Shown: positions 51,735 to 60,919, counted from the first letter of the stretch. The stretch: 64,000 bases of DNA from an uncultured Mucilaginibacter sp. (GCA_903864275.1 CAIPFE010000060.1:1-64000), one strand, 5' to 3'. Made by a program: numbers and translations. Notes: generated by a model not told the origin, from the sequence alone.

Positions 51735-51735
51735 C

Positions 51736-53382
51736 TTAGCGCCATGCCTTATATTGATTAATCAACCCATTTGTCGATGAATCATGCGTTGTAACCTCGC
51801 TATCATCTTTTAATTCGGGCTGTATTTTAACAGCAAGCTGCTTGCCGAGTTCAACGCCCCATTGGTCAAAGCTGTAGATGTTCCAGATAATGCCCTGTAC
51901 AAAAATTTTATGCTCATACATGGCGATCAACGAGCCGAGGCTGCGTGGCGTTATTTTTTTAAGCAGGATGGAATTGGTTGGCCTGTTACCTTCAAACTCT
52001 TTAAATGGTGCAAGCTTTTCAATTTCGTCATCGGTTTTGCCTGATTTTTTTAGCTCTGCAACAACTTCTTCCTTTGTTTTGCCATTCATTAACGCCTCAG
52101 TTTGGGCAAAAAAGTTTGACAGCAAGAACTTATGATGTTCACCCAGCGGGTTATGTGATTGCGCCGGGGCTATAAAATCGCAGGGGATCAGTTTGGTTCC
52201 CTGGTGTATCAGTTGGTAAAAGGCGTGCTGGCCGTTGGTTCCGGGTTCGCCCCAGATGATCGGGCCGGTTGAATAATCAACCGGGTTACCATTGCGGTCC
52301 ACGTGTTTGCCATTGCTTTCCATATCGCCCTGCTGAAAATAAGCGGCAAAGCGGTGCAGGTATTGGTCGTAAGGCAATATGGCGTTTGTTTCGGCATCAA
52401 AAAAATTATTGTACCAGATGCCAATCAGCGCCAGTGTTGCAGGCAGGTTTTGCTCAAGTTCGGTGGTTTTAAAATGTTCGTCCATCGCATGGGCGCCGGC
52501 CAAAAGTTCGGTAAAGTTTTCAAATCCTATGCTCAAAACAATAGATAGACCTATCGCGCTCCATAAAGAATAACGGCCGCCAACCCAATCCCAAAACTCG
52601 AACATGTTTTTGCTGTCGATGCCAAATTTTTCTACTCCTTCGGTATTAGTTGATAGCGCCGCGAAGTGTTTGGCTATGTCATTTTCGTTACCGCCGCCGG
52701 CTAAGAACCAATCGCGGGCGCTATGCGCGTTCGTCATGGTTTCCTGGGTGGTAAAAGTTTTGGAGGCGATCAGGAAAAGCGTTGTTTCCGGGCTTAAGCC
52801 TTTTAAAGTTTCAACTATTTGCGTAGCATCCACATTGGATACAAAGTGCATGTTAAGATGATTTTTGTAGGATTTTAAAGCCTCAGTTACCATCACTGGC
52901 CCCAGGTCAGATCCACCGATGCCGATGTTAACCACATCCGTAATTGCTTTGCCTGTGTAACCTTTCCAGTCGCCCAGGATAATAGCTTCGCTGAAAGTTT
53001 TCATTTGTTCCAGCACGCGGTTTACATCCGGCATTACATCTTTTCCATCCACATAAATGGGGGTATTGCTGCGGTTCCGTAAAGCAATATGAAGCACCGG
53101 ACGGCCTTCGGTAACGTTTATTTTTTCACCGGAAAACATGGCTTCTATTGCATCATTTACTGAACACTCCCTGGCTAATTGGATCAACAAGGCTACAGTT
53201 TGCTCATCTATGCGGTTTTTTGAATAATCGAGTAATATTTCTTCAAATTGTAATGAGAAATTATTAAATCGCTGATCATCAGATTCAAATAAACTCTTCA
53301 GGCTCTTTGATGTGATATCAATGTAATGGTCGGCTAAATATTTATAGGCCTTAGTGGTGGTAAAATCGATGTTTGGCAGCAT
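51736..53382 (-). CDS. pgi: Glucose-6-phosphate isomerase
   Basis: A 548-residue enzyme of the usual Pgi length. It contains VNIGIGGSDLGPVMVTEALK (~150-170), the FLIASKTFTTQETMTNA loop, GGRYSLWSAIGLSIVLSIGF (signature 1) and NIYSFDQWGVELGKQLAVKI (signature 2 with the catalytic Lys). The catalytic Glu is in IIWGEPGTNGQHAFYQLIHQ. It interconverts glucose- and fructose-6-phosphate in glycolysis. It is encoded convergently with the cyclotransferase and shares its terminator repeat. Confidence 0.96.
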   Translation of the reverse strand: MLPNIDFTTTKAYKYLADHYIDITSKSLKSLFESDDQRFNNFSLQFEEILLDYSKNRIDEQTVALLIQLARECSVNDAIEAMFSGEKINVTEGRPVLHIALRNRSNTPIYVDGKDVMPDVNRVLEQMKTFSEAIILGDWKGYTGKAITDVVNIGIGGSDLGPVMVTEALKSYKNHLNMHFVSNVDATQIVETLKGLSPETTLFLIASKTFTTQETMTNAHSARDWFLAGGGNENDIAKHFAALSTNTEGVEKFGIDSKNMFEFWDWVGGRYSLWSAIGLSIVLSIGFENFTELLAGAHAMDEHFKTTELEQNLPATLALIGIWYNNFFDAETNAILPYDQYLHRFAAYFQQGDMESNGKHVDRNGNPVDYSTGPIIWGEPGTNGQHAFYQLIHQGTKLIPCDFIAPAQSHNPLGEHHKFLLSNFFAQTEALMNGKTKEEVVAELKKSGKTDDEIEKLAPFKEFEGNRPTNSILLKKITPRSLGSLIAMYEHKIFVQGIIWNIYSFDQWGVELGKQLAVKIQPELKDDSEVTTHDSSTNGLINQYKAWR

Positions 53383-53536
53383 AATTGAAATGATTTTTTA
53401 CAAAAATAACATTTAATAGTAAGGGCAATATTAAATCTTAATAAACACACTTCTTAGTGTTAGTTTAACACCCCATACATATTGTTTGTTTTACACTAAG
53501 CTGATTGTCATATTCTCAACAGAATTTACAATTCTT

Positions 53537-53569
53537 TTTGAACTTTTAAATAAATATTTAATATATTTG
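53537..53569 (+). promoter_or_regulatory. Bacteroidota-type promoter
   Basis: TTTG (53537-53540) and TATATTTG (53562-53569) are 21 bases apart, close to the -33/-7 pair of Bacteroidota promoters. It precedes the gene at 53635 by 65 bases. Confidence 0.5.
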
Positions 53570-53634
53570 TATTGATGATAATGAATTTGTCATTTTTTCA
53601 TCATTTTGTTAATCTGCTTTAACACAAAAAATGT

Positions 53635-54072
53635 ATGTTTGAAAAACTCTTTATGCTCGTCAAAAATAACGCCGGGACGGCAGTTATTGACAACCCCGAG
53701 ATCCCCGCTAAATACCATGAAGCGGTGATCAATGAAGCTTCAAGTTCAATCATTGAAGTTTTGAAAGGCCAGATGGAGACCGGTAAAGTGAAAGACCTGA
53801 TCAGATTTTTTCAATTTTCGGGTATTTATAATAATTCACTGGTATCAAGTATGGTAAACAAGTTTGCCAACAAACTGAATAATTTTTATGGTATTGACCC
53901 CAAGACGGCATTAGTAACATCGAATACCTTGATACAACCCGTTATGAAGGAATTAGTGATACAATCGAAAAATGAGCATAATAAAGACTTTGGTTTAAGT
54001 AACCTGCTGTCAAAGCTAAGCGGTACCCACGCCGACATGAGCGGTTTGGTGAACCAGATGAAGATGGCATAA
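53635..54072 (+). CDS. Conserved-looking helical protein of unknown function
   Basis: A 145-residue, largely helical cytosolic protein with no signal peptide or membrane segment. It reads YHEAVINEASSSIIEVLKGQ, then IRFFQFSGIYNNSLVSSMVN, and ends LLSKLSGTHADMSGLVNQMK. The arrangement of amphipathic helices recalls DUF937-like proteins, but I would not assign it. It has its own promoter-like boxes and a clear terminator hairpin, so it is probably a real, separately expressed gene. Confidence 0.75.
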   Translation: MFEKLFMLVKNNAGTAVIDNPEIPAKYHEAVINEASSSIIEVLKGQMETGKVKDLIRFFQFSGIYNNSLVSSMVNKFANKLNNFYGIDPKTALVTSNTLIQPVMKELVIQSKNEHNKDFGLSNLLSKLSGTHADMSGLVNQMKMA

Positions 54073-54097
54073 AGTTTAAATGAGTTATAAAAGTTGT

Positions 54098-54129
54098 AAG
54101 GGTTGTAAAGGTTAAACTTTACGACCCTT
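54098..54129 (+). terminator. Terminator hairpin
   Basis: AAGGGTTGTAAAG (54098-54110), loop GTTAAA, and CTTTACGACCCTT (54117-54129) form a 13-bp stem with one G-T pair, followed by TATTTTAAG. It ends the preceding small gene. The words GTTGTAAAGG and their complements continue in the following ~100 bases. Confidence 0.65.
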
Positions 54130-54249
54130 TATTTTAAGAAGGTGGGTAATATCTAAATTTCAACCACTACAACCTTTAGAACCATTCCAACTGCGACAAC
54201 CTTTTCAACCTTTACGACTTCATTTACAACAAAACAATATATTTGCCAA

Positions 54250-55342
54250 ATGACTAAAGAACAGATACAGGATTTAAGGGATAGAGTTACTTCCCTGAGG
54301 AGGCATCTTTGACATCGATGCAAAACTCGATGCATTGGAAAAGGAGCAGGAAATAACCATTGGCCCCACATTTTGGGACCAGCCTAAAGAAGCCGAAAAA
54401 GTACTGGCCTCCATCAAAACAAAAAAAATATGGACGGATGCTTACCAAAAGGTGGTTTCGGTTGTTGACGACGCTGGTGTTTTATATGAATTTTTTCAAA
54501 GCGGCGACGCTACCGAAGCCGAAATGCAGGAGCAGTATAATGCTGCCATAAAAGCCGTTGAGGAGCTGGAGTTTAAGAACATGCTCTCGGCCGAAGTAGA
54601 CCAGTTCAACGCGGTTCTGCAAATTACTGCCGGGGCTGGCGGTACCGAAAGCTGCGACTGGGCCAGCATGCTGATGCGCATGTATATTATGTGGGCCGAA
54701 AAAAGCGGCTACAAAGTAAGCGAACAGGATTTCCAGGAAGGCGATGTAACCGGCGTTAAAACAGTTACCCTCCAGATTGAAGGCGATTTTGCGTATGGTT
54801 ATTTAAAAGGGGAGAATGGCGTACACCGGTTGGTCAGGATATCGCCTTTTGACTCAAATGCAAAACGACACACCTCCTTTGCCTCTGTTTATGTTTATCC
54901 CCTGGTTGATGATACGATTGATATTGAAGTAAAAGACGCAGATATCGAATTTGAAACCTTCAGGTCAGGCGGCGCAGGTGGGCAGAACGTGAATAAAGTG
55001 GAAACGGCGGTACGCCTTTACCATAAACCATCAGGCATTATCATTAAAAACCAGGAATCACGCTCGCAGCTACAAAACAAGGAAAATGCCATCAGGCTAT
55101 TAAAATCACAATTATACGAGGCTGAAATGCGGAAGCGCATGGAAACCAGCAATGCCATTGAAGGAAATAAGAAAAAGATAGAATGGGGATCGCAGATACG
55201 CAATTACGTTTTGCATCCTTATAAACTGGTAAAAGACCTGCGCACTGATTATGAAACATCAAATGCGCAGGCCGTACTGGATGGCGACCTTGATGATTTT
55301 TTAAAAGCCTATTTAATGGAATTTGGCGGGCCGAAGGGTTAG
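54250..55342 (+). CDS. prfB: Peptide chain release factor 2, with programmed +1 frameshift
   Basis: RF2 releases the finished protein at UAA and UGA codons. Translation starts at ATG 54250 (MTKEQIQDLRDRVTSLRRHL) and meets an in-frame TGA at 54310-54312. A +1 shift on CTT at 54307 gives Asp from GAC (54311-54313) and continues through 343 more codons, a total of ~363 residues. The body has the GGQ motif in RSGGAGGQNVNKVETAVRL and the stop-recognition region with SPFDSNAKRHTSF (SPF type, diagnostic of RF2). The C-terminal part ends DDFLKAYLMEFGG. Without the frameshift the protein would lack its first codons, so the site is part of the gene. Confidence 0.95.
54298..54313 (+). promoter_or_regulatory. 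RF2 autoregulatory frameshift site
   Basis: AGGAGGCATCTTTGAC carries a Shine-Dalgarno-like AGGAGG three bases before the slippery CTT-TGA-C. This is the classical arrangement in which scarce RF2 allows the ribosome to shift +1 and make more RF2. It is notable because ordinary genes of this organism lack Shine-Dalgarno sequences. Confidence 0.92.
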
Positions 55343-55540
55343 GGGAAGAGATTAGAGGCTGGAGATTAGAGATTAGTGCCTTTGAGTTGTGAATGGTGAC
55401 TTGCGAGTAGTTGCGGAGGCGTATATTTTGCACCATCGCTATGCGAATTGGCGAAGCAATTCTTATCTTCGGCTTGCAGTCCTTTAAGACGCCAATTGTA
55501 TCTCTAAATTTATTTTAACATACCCGTAGCCCCGTGAACC

Positions 55541-56452
55541 ATGAAACCAATTTTTTTTAGCTTACTGCTTATGACTTCGGCAATTTTAACCTATGCCCAG
55601 GAGAAACCGATCCCATTATATCCAAACGGGATACCTAATGCTAAACCAACGCCGGCTGCTTACGCCGAGAAAATGGAGAAAACCGATGATGAGTGGGTTA
55701 CAATGGTAAGTATCCCTACGCTCACCCCATTTTTTCCTGAAAAGGGTACGGCGAACGGCACCGCGATAGTAATTTTCCCTGGTGGCGGCTATGGAGGGTT
55801 ATCAATGGATAAAGAAGGCTACAGGGTGGCAAAGGCGTTCAATAAATTCGGGGTAACCGCTTTCGTGGTTAAATACCGTTTGCCGAGCGATGATATTATG
55901 GTTGATAAAACAATCGGCCCTTTGCAGGATGCGCAGCAGGCCGTTTTAATGGTACGCAAGCACGCCACAGAGTGGAGAATAAAATCTGATAAGATCGGGA
56001 TCATTGGTTTTTCGGCAGGGGGGCACCTGGCCTCGACCGAGGGTACGCATTTTGATAAATTGGTGATAGATGATAAAGAGAATATAAGTGTTCGCCCTGA
56101 TTTTATGGTGCTGCTTTACCCGGTGATCAGCTTTGGACCTATGGCGCACGTGAGCTCACGCGAAAATTTGATCGGTAAAACACCTTCGGATGACCTTTTA
56201 AATCTTTACAGTAACGAAAAGCAGATAACTCCTAATACACCGCCAACGATGCTGGTACATGCCACAGACGATGATGCTGTACCCGTACAAAACAGCCTGA
56301 TGTTTTATGAGGCGCTACTAAAGGCGAAAGTTAAAGTAGAGATGCATATTTTTGAGGCCGGCGGCCATGGTTTTGGGTTAAACAATCCGAAAAGTAAAGA
56401 TAAATGGATAGACTGGTGCAAAAACTGGCTGGATGAGAACGGGTTTTTGTAG
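55541..56452 (+). CDS. Secreted alpha/beta hydrolase (carbohydrate-esterase-like)
   Basis: A 303-residue exported esterase-like protein. The signal peptide (MKPIFFSLLLMTSAILTYA) is cleaved before QEKPIPLY. The oxyanion region is IVIFPGGGYGGLSMDKEG (~74-91), the nucleophile Ser lies in IGIIGFSAGGHLASTEG (~151-167), the Asp in LVHATDDDAVPVQNS and the His in IFEAGGHGFGLN. It resembles BD-FAE/acetyl-xylan-esterase-like hydrolases of Bacteroidota. Substrate is unknown. It is encoded alone, with the composite repeat in the following intergenic space. Confidence 0.88.
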   Translation: MKPIFFSLLLMTSAILTYAQEKPIPLYPNGIPNAKPTPAAYAEKMEKTDDEWVTMVSIPTLTPFFPEKGTANGTAIVIFPGGGYGGLSMDKEGYRVAKAFNKFGVTAFVVKYRLPSDDIMVDKTIGPLQDAQQAVLMVRKHATEWRIKSDKIGIIGFSAGGHLASTEGTHFDKLVIDDKENISVRPDFMVLLYPVISFGPMAHVSSRENLIGKTPSDDLLNLYSNEKQITPNTPPTMLVHATDDDAVPVQNSLMFYEALLKAKVKVEMHIFEAGGHGFGLNNPKSKDKWIDWCKNWLDENGFL

Positions 56453-56525
56453 AAGATCTTTTTAATCCTCTATAAAATAATTATTTCTAATTGCTATTCA
56501 CTCAAAGCCCCCTCTACATCGCCCC

Positions 56526-56597
56526 CGGTAGGGGAGACTTTCTGATAATTATTAAATTCAAAATAAATCCGAAATCGAACATCCGAAATCCGAAATC
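56526..56597. repeat. Composite repeat, second copy
   Basis: GGTAGGGGAGACTT (56528-56541) followed by AATCCGAAATCGAACATCCG and CCGAAATC words (56565-56597), the same order as at 16086-16163. Both copies are preceded by agccccctcta (16021-16031 and about 56507-56517) and both precede a gene start. Confidence 0.6.
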
Positions 56598-56610
56598 AAT
56601 TAATTCTTTC

Positions 56611-56618
56611 TAACTTTG
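56611..56618 (+). promoter_or_regulatory. -7 promoter box of the Fur-family gene
   Basis: TAACTTTG matches TAnnTTTG exactly and lies 25 bases before the ATG at 56644. No convincing -33 TTG is seen; the repeat ends at the expected position. Confidence 0.5.
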
Positions 56619-56643
56619 CATATAGAAAATAATTTAAGCTTCA

Positions 56644-57093
56644 ATGGAACATACGCATGAGCATAGTTTTGAAGCACTGCTTGTAAAACATCATTTAAAG
56701 AAAACGGGGCCGCGCCTGAAAGTGTTGTCCATGTTATCTGCAAAAAACGTGGCAACGTCACAGCCTGATTTGGAGGGTGTGATGGATGATATTGACCGCG
56801 TTACCCTATATCGCATACTCAACGCCTTTGAAGAAAAAGGCATTATACATAAAGTATTTGATTTAAACGGTACAGCAAATTACGCCATGTGTTCGTCTGA
56901 TTGTGAAGAAAACGATCATCATGATGAGCACCTGCATTTTAATTGTACGGCATGTAATAATGTGTATTGCTTAGATGACCTGAACTTACCCGAAATAAAA
57001 CTTCCCAATGGTTTTAAATCTGAAGGATTCACTTTGTATGCTACTGGCTTATGCCCTAAGTGCAGCAAAGCTGCCGCCAAAAAAATAGATTAA
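56644..57093 (+). CDS. Fur family metal-dependent regulator
   Basis: A 149-residue Fur-type repressor. A winged-helix DNA-binding part (~10-75) includes KKTGPRLKVLSMLSAKNVAT and the recognition helix DRVTLYRILNAFEEKGIIHK. The C-terminal metal-binding part has a His-rich stretch HHDEHLHFNCTACNNVYCL and the structural zinc pairs CTAC and CPKC. The His-rich N-terminus (MEHTHEHSF) could add metal contacts. It could be an iron (Fur), zinc (Zur) or peroxide (PerR) sensor; the sequence alone does not decide. A -7 box lies 25 bases upstream. Confidence 0.9.
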   Translation: MEHTHEHSFEALLVKHHLKKTGPRLKVLSMLSAKNVATSQPDLEGVMDDIDRVTLYRILNAFEEKGIIHKVFDLNGTANYAMCSSDCEENDHHDEHLHFNCTACNNVYCLDDLNLPEIKLPNGFKSEGFTLYATGLCPKCSKAAAKKID

Positions 57094-57126
57094 AACAATT
57101 ATTTAATTCCGTTCTTATCTGTTTTA

Positions 57127-57936
57127 ATGATAAAAATATCCAAACACGTAAGAACATCCATCAACTGCGCGCTGTTTTTATTGTTGCTGTTCGTAAGCTT
57201 TTCGGTAATAGGCAAGCCGCCTAAGTCAGCTTTTAAATTTAAAACGATTGTCGTTGATGCGGGCCATGGCGGAAAAGACCCAGGCGCCCGGGGCACTTAT
57301 TCTTTCGAAAAAAATGTAGCCCTGGCTATAGCAAAAAGAGTACACGAGCTTATAAACGACGAAATGCCAGGTATAAACGTGATAATGACACGCAATACCG
57401 ACAAATTTATCCCATTAAAAAGGCGGTCGGAAATTGCCAATGAAAACAATGCCAACCTGTTTGTGTCGATCCACTGCAACTCAACACCCGAGCGACGTTC
57501 TCACACAAAGGGTGTGCTGCTTTTAGTTTACGGATTTCACCGCAAGGGTGAACAGATGGAAGCACTGCGGGAAAACGCCTCGATATATATTGAAAAAGAT
57601 TACCAGAAAAATTATGACGGATACAGCGAAAAGGACCCTACAGCCCTGATTGTACTAAACGCTTTTATGCAAAAATACCGCAAGCAAAGCATCTTGTTTG
57701 GCGAATTGCTGAACAAGCAATTTGTAAAGAACGATGGCCGTAGCAGCCGGGGCGTAAAAGAGCAGGGCGTTTTGGTTTTGGCCCATAGCGCAATGCCTGC
57801 CGTTTTGGTGGAAACGGGCTATATTAATAATCCTGCTGAGGAAAGATACCTAAATTCCAAAAGCGGGCAGGATGAAATTGCGCGTTCTATAGTACGTGCA
57901 ATAAAGATTTACAGGGAAGATATTGATTCAAATTAA
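57127..57936 (+). CDS. N-acetylmuramoyl-L-alanine amidase (Amidase_3)
   Basis: A 269-residue zinc amidase with an N-terminal signal/membrane anchor (INCALFLLLLFVSFSVIG). Zinc and catalytic residues are readable: VVDAGHGGKDPGARG (His), SFEKNVALAIAKRVH (Glu), FVSIHCNSTPE (His), and PAVLVETGYINNP (catalytic Glu). It cleaves the amide between muramic acid and L-alanine in peptidoglycan, acting in the periplasm during cell separation or turnover. No cell-wall-binding domain is attached. It is 33 bases downstream of the Fur-family gene on the same strand. Confidence 0.94.
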   Translation: MIKISKHVRTSINCALFLLLLFVSFSVIGKPPKSAFKFKTIVVDAGHGGKDPGARGTYSFEKNVALAIAKRVHELINDEMPGINVIMTRNTDKFIPLKRRSEIANENNANLFVSIHCNSTPERRSHTKGVLLLVYGFHRKGEQMEALRENASIYIEKDYQKNYDGYSEKDPTALIVLNAFMQKYRKQSILFGELLNKQFVKNDGRSSRGVKEQGVLVLAHSAMPAVLVETGYINNPAEERYLNSKSGQDEIARSIVRAIKIYREDIDSN

Positions 57937-58006
57937 GTCAGCATAATGTTACAGTTGTTTTACCACTCCATTAAAACATTACCCCGGATGGGTTGTAGTT
58001 TTTAAT

Positions 58007-58354
58007 ATGAAAAAATTGATATTTTCTGCCCTCGTTTTTGTAGCATTTTCAGCAACCGCGTTTGCCCAGGAGACAACATTCTCAGCTACGGAATTCAATA
58101 AAAAACTTGGAAAAACCGGGATGCTTTGCGATACCATCTACTCTTTGCATATAGTCAATGATACGCTTACCTTTTTAAACATGGGTTCTGCCTATCCCAA
58201 TCAAAAATATACGATTGCCATTAAAGGAAACAAGATTACGCTCGACTGGACTAAACTTAAGGGCAAGCCGCTTTGCGTTACCGGCGTTTTTGAGTTATAC
58301 AATGGAAAGCCCGAGATTGAAATTGCCGAGCCCGACCGGATAAATATGAAATAG
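58007..58354 (+). CDS. Small exported protein of unknown function
   Basis: A 115-residue protein with a type I signal peptide (MKKLIFSALVFVAFSATAFA, cleaved before QETTF). The ~95-residue mature part is beta-rich, with two Cys (GMLCDTIYSL and KPLCVTGVFEL) that could form a disulfide. I do not recognise the family. It lies 70 bases after the amidase gene and may be expressed with it. Confidence 0.75.
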   Translation: MKKLIFSALVFVAFSATAFAQETTFSATEFNKKLGKTGMLCDTIYSLHIVNDTLTFLNMGSAYPNQKYTIAIKGNKITLDWTKLKGKPLCVTGVFELYNGKPEIEIAEPDRINMK

Positions 58355-58382
58355 AACGGTTTACTCCGATAATAATAATTGC

Positions 58383-58898
58383 TTATTTATTCGGTACTTT
58401 AATCGACCAATGTGTATTCCTTAATTTCCAGCCATGCCCGTCATAGTGCGCAATACCCGTAAAGTAGCCATCATAAGAGAGTTTTTTTCCGCCGCTTGTT
58501 ACCTGGTCTTCATGAAAATCAGCGCCAATTGATGCGAGTCGTGCTGTAAGCGGGTCGACCCTTAGGTTATCCCACCGGAGCTTTATAACCGGAATATTTT
58601 TAACAAGCGTATTTAAAATAAATGTCTTCGCGGATTGGTAGTCTTTAAAAACCAATTGCCCTTCGTTGGCCATAAAAAAGTTGGGGTTGTCTTCAAAATA
58701 ATTCAGCCAGGCACCCGGGCCTTTTTTGGAAATATCTGCGGCAATGTTTATCGCCATCCGGCTTACGCTATCCTTTACAAGCACACTTTGTTCTGTGCTT
58801 AATTTCCCATGGGTACGTTTACACGAAACAGTCATGCTAAAAGCCAACAACACAAGTGCCCAATATTTTAAATGGGATACCAGGTAATTTTTTTTCAT
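58383..58898 (-). CDS. NTF2/SnoaL-like lipoprotein
   Basis: A 171-residue protein with an N-terminal hydrophobic segment ending in a lipobox-like TVSC (C26) at KYWALVLLAFSMTVSCKR. The mature part resembles the DUF4440/SnoaL-like NTF2 fold: a helix with ISKKGPGAWLNYFEDNPNFF followed by curved-sheet strands such as IGADFHEDQVTSGGKKLSYD and HYDGHGWKLRNTHWSIKV. NTF2-like folds bind small hydrophobic molecules or act as enzymes; no substrate is suggested. It is 46 bases downstream of the stop-facing glycosidase gene on the same strand. Confidence 0.78.
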   Translation of the reverse strand: MKKNYLVSHLKYWALVLLAFSMTVSCKRTHGKLSTEQSVLVKDSVSRMAINIAADISKKGPGAWLNYFEDNPNFFMANEGQLVFKDYQSAKTFILNTLVKNIPVIKLRWDNLRVDPLTARLASIGADFHEDQVTSGGKKLSYDGYFTGIAHYDGHGWKLRNTHWSIKVPNK

Positions 58899-58943
58899 AT
58901 GATTAATGTTTATCTAATTTAAGAAGAAAAACATTAATAAATC

Positions 58944-60608
58944 CTAGCCCCAATCAAATTCAACCAGCCTGTTATTTAATCTCCATTTAGCCGGGAGCGG
59001 GTTAATTAACCAATCCAAAGGTTCGCCAATGGGCTGAATCTTGGCCGCTTTGGCAAAACATTGTTTAATAAGGGTTTTTTGTTCGGCGCCCAAAGCGTCA
59101 GGCTGGGCCGAAATGAATAGCGGGGCGCTGCTTTCGGCCAGCAGCTGCATCCATTGCTTGTTCTTTTCCCAGGGCACCTGGGTGGTTAAACCTACGCAAT
59201 CGCCGTCGGCGGCATAAAAAGTATTGTGCTGCGGCATCCGGAAGCCAAGGGTATTTACACCCATTTTACGCGTACGGGCCCATTCTTTGCCACTGGTGTC
59301 ATCCCCAATTCGGTTAAGCTCAAAAAGCCCGGCTGATAAATGACTGATGGTATTACAGCCAATGATGTACATATCACCGGCGGATTCGCGGATCGACCGG
59401 TATAAATGGTTGATGATCTCGGCCGTTGTTTTGCTTTTATCATTGAAACTCCAGCCCGGTGTGGTAATGCTATCAGTCATCTGGAAACCCCAGCGGCCGG
59501 TTATATCATAGGTGCTGTAATCGTGTTTTACCATTTCAAAGCCCCATTGCTTGTAAAGGGAGATATTGTGCTTTACCCGCTCAACGTTTTCGGGAATGGT
59601 TGGATCAAGCACCGGGTTTTTAGGATCATCCCTTCCGGGGATTTTCGGGGCCAGCAAACTGGGGCTATCGTTATATTTAGCGCATAAAGGTCGTGTCCAC
59701 AAACCCGGGCGCATACCAAGGCTTACAATATCCCCGGCCATCGTGTGCATATCTTTAAATTTATCGTTCGGTATCGAGAAATCATCCGCCCAGCCGCCAT
59801 CACCGGGAAGCGATGGTGAATATTTGGCCCAGCCCGCGTCGATCACCGAGAAAGGGCGGTTATTGGTATCCGTCACCAAACCGGCCATTAACGTAGTTTG
59901 TTCCCTGATCAATTTAGCCGAATTGTTGCCATAAGCATAATACCAATCGTTTATGCCGTACACCGGCTGTTTTGGTAAACGCGGTTTTTCGCACATCATT
60001 TTGCAAAAACGCCGCGCGGTTAAAAAGGGGTTTTCCGTGGCTGTAGTTCGGGTAGTTACAATATCGGCAGCATGCAATTTGCGCGAACCTAATTGTACGC
60101 CAACACCACCCGAATGTGTGTCCAGTGTTAATTCAATGCTGTCAGTATTAACGCCCCACCAGCAAATGGCACTACAGCCCGTTTTTACACCAAAGCAGGC
60201 TGTTTGGCCGTCATCATTCAATAATACATACCAGGGGTTTTTAGTGCCGCTATCCGCACCTTTCCATGCCGCATCGCCATAGGAGCGTTCCCAATGGTCG
60301 CCTAAAACTTTTGTTGCCGGTTTAACCCGGTATTTCCATTTTAAACGCACTGCTGTTAAAGCTGTTTTGGATGATTGTACATAAACACCCAATGCATTGC
60401 CGTTTGTTTTAAGGATAACTTCGGTATCATTAAATGTAAACGATGAGTCGCCTGCGGCCTTCAGCCGAAACCATTCTGCGCCGGCCTGTGCCCAAACTTC
60501 ATCTGGAGTATTTATCAAATGATTACTATTTTCGGCATGGGTGAGCCTGCTGAATAACAGCGCCGCCATGGTTGCTCCTGAAAGCTTTACAAAGTGCCGT
60601 CGGTACAT
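58944..60608 (-). CDS. GH27/36-like glycoside hydrolase, Tat-exported
   Basis: A 554-residue protein. It begins with a twin-arginine-type signal (YRRHFVKLSGATMAALLF), so it is probably exported folded. The middle has the barrel of alpha-galactosidase-like families: YGINDWYYAYGNNSA, FSVIDAGWAKYSPSLPGDG (strand with GW), GLWTRPLCAKYND, and the probable nucleophile Asp in FEMVKHDYSTYD. A probable acid Asp is in RIGDDTSGKEWARTR. I therefore expect a retaining alpha-galactosidase-like or related activity. The N-terminal ~200 residues form a beta-sandwich. Substrate cannot be told. A single gene, followed by the NTF2-like lipoprotein. Confidence 0.8.
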   Translation of the reverse strand: MYRRHFVKLSGATMAALLFSRLTHAENSNHLINTPDEVWAQAGAEWFRLKAAGDSSFTFNDTEVILKTNGNALGVYVQSSKTALTAVRLKWKYRVKPATKVLGDHWERSYGDAAWKGADSGTKNPWYVLLNDDGQTACFGVKTGCSAICWWGVNTDSIELTLDTHSGGVGVQLGSRKLHAADIVTTRTTATENPFLTARRFCKMMCEKPRLPKQPVYGINDWYYAYGNNSAKLIREQTTLMAGLVTDTNNRPFSVIDAGWAKYSPSLPGDGGWADDFSIPNDKFKDMHTMAGDIVSLGMRPGLWTRPLCAKYNDSPSLLAPKIPGRDDPKNPVLDPTIPENVERVKHNISLYKQWGFEMVKHDYSTYDITGRWGFQMTDSITTPGWSFNDKSKTTAEIINHLYRSIRESAGDMYIIGCNTISHLSAGLFELNRIGDDTSGKEWARTRKMGVNTLGFRMPQHNTFYAADGDCVGLTTQVPWEKNKQWMQLLAESSAPLFISAQPDALGAEQKTLIKQCFAKAAKIQPIGEPLDWLINPLPAKWRLNNRLVEFDWG

Positions 60609-60919
60609 AAATATTTAAATTATGGTCTATAAATGTAAGTTATTATCCAGCGATATAAAATTAATATTGGCAAGGACCGGGGCCGAAGGGGATGTCTCTT
60701 AGAAGAGATAAGATTGAGGTTCAAGGCATTACTAAAAATAAACCCGGTTCAGATCTTAGGAATTTCTCAATCTTCCTCATGCCGGTTTTTTGGAAGCACC
60801 GGGGTTCAAAATAATAAACGCTGTTAACCGTTAATTAATGTAACTAAATTGCTCCGATTTCGTATACCTAGCTCAACCGATGGTTGAGTTCACGCAGGAA
60901 GAAAGGGTATTTAAAAAGG
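60609..60919. other. Divergent gene-free stretch
   Basis: This 311-base gap separates the divergent glycosidase and histidine kinase genes and should carry both promoters. It holds the dyad at 60872-60888 next to the kinase gene. Nothing else recognisable is seen. Confidence 0.4.
60872..60888. promoter_or_regulatory. Dyad close to the histidine kinase start
   Basis: CTCAACC-GAT-GGTTGAG is a perfect 7-bp inverted repeat with a 3-base centre, 31 bases before the ATG at 60920. It could be an operator or a leader hairpin affecting translation. Confidence 0.4.
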
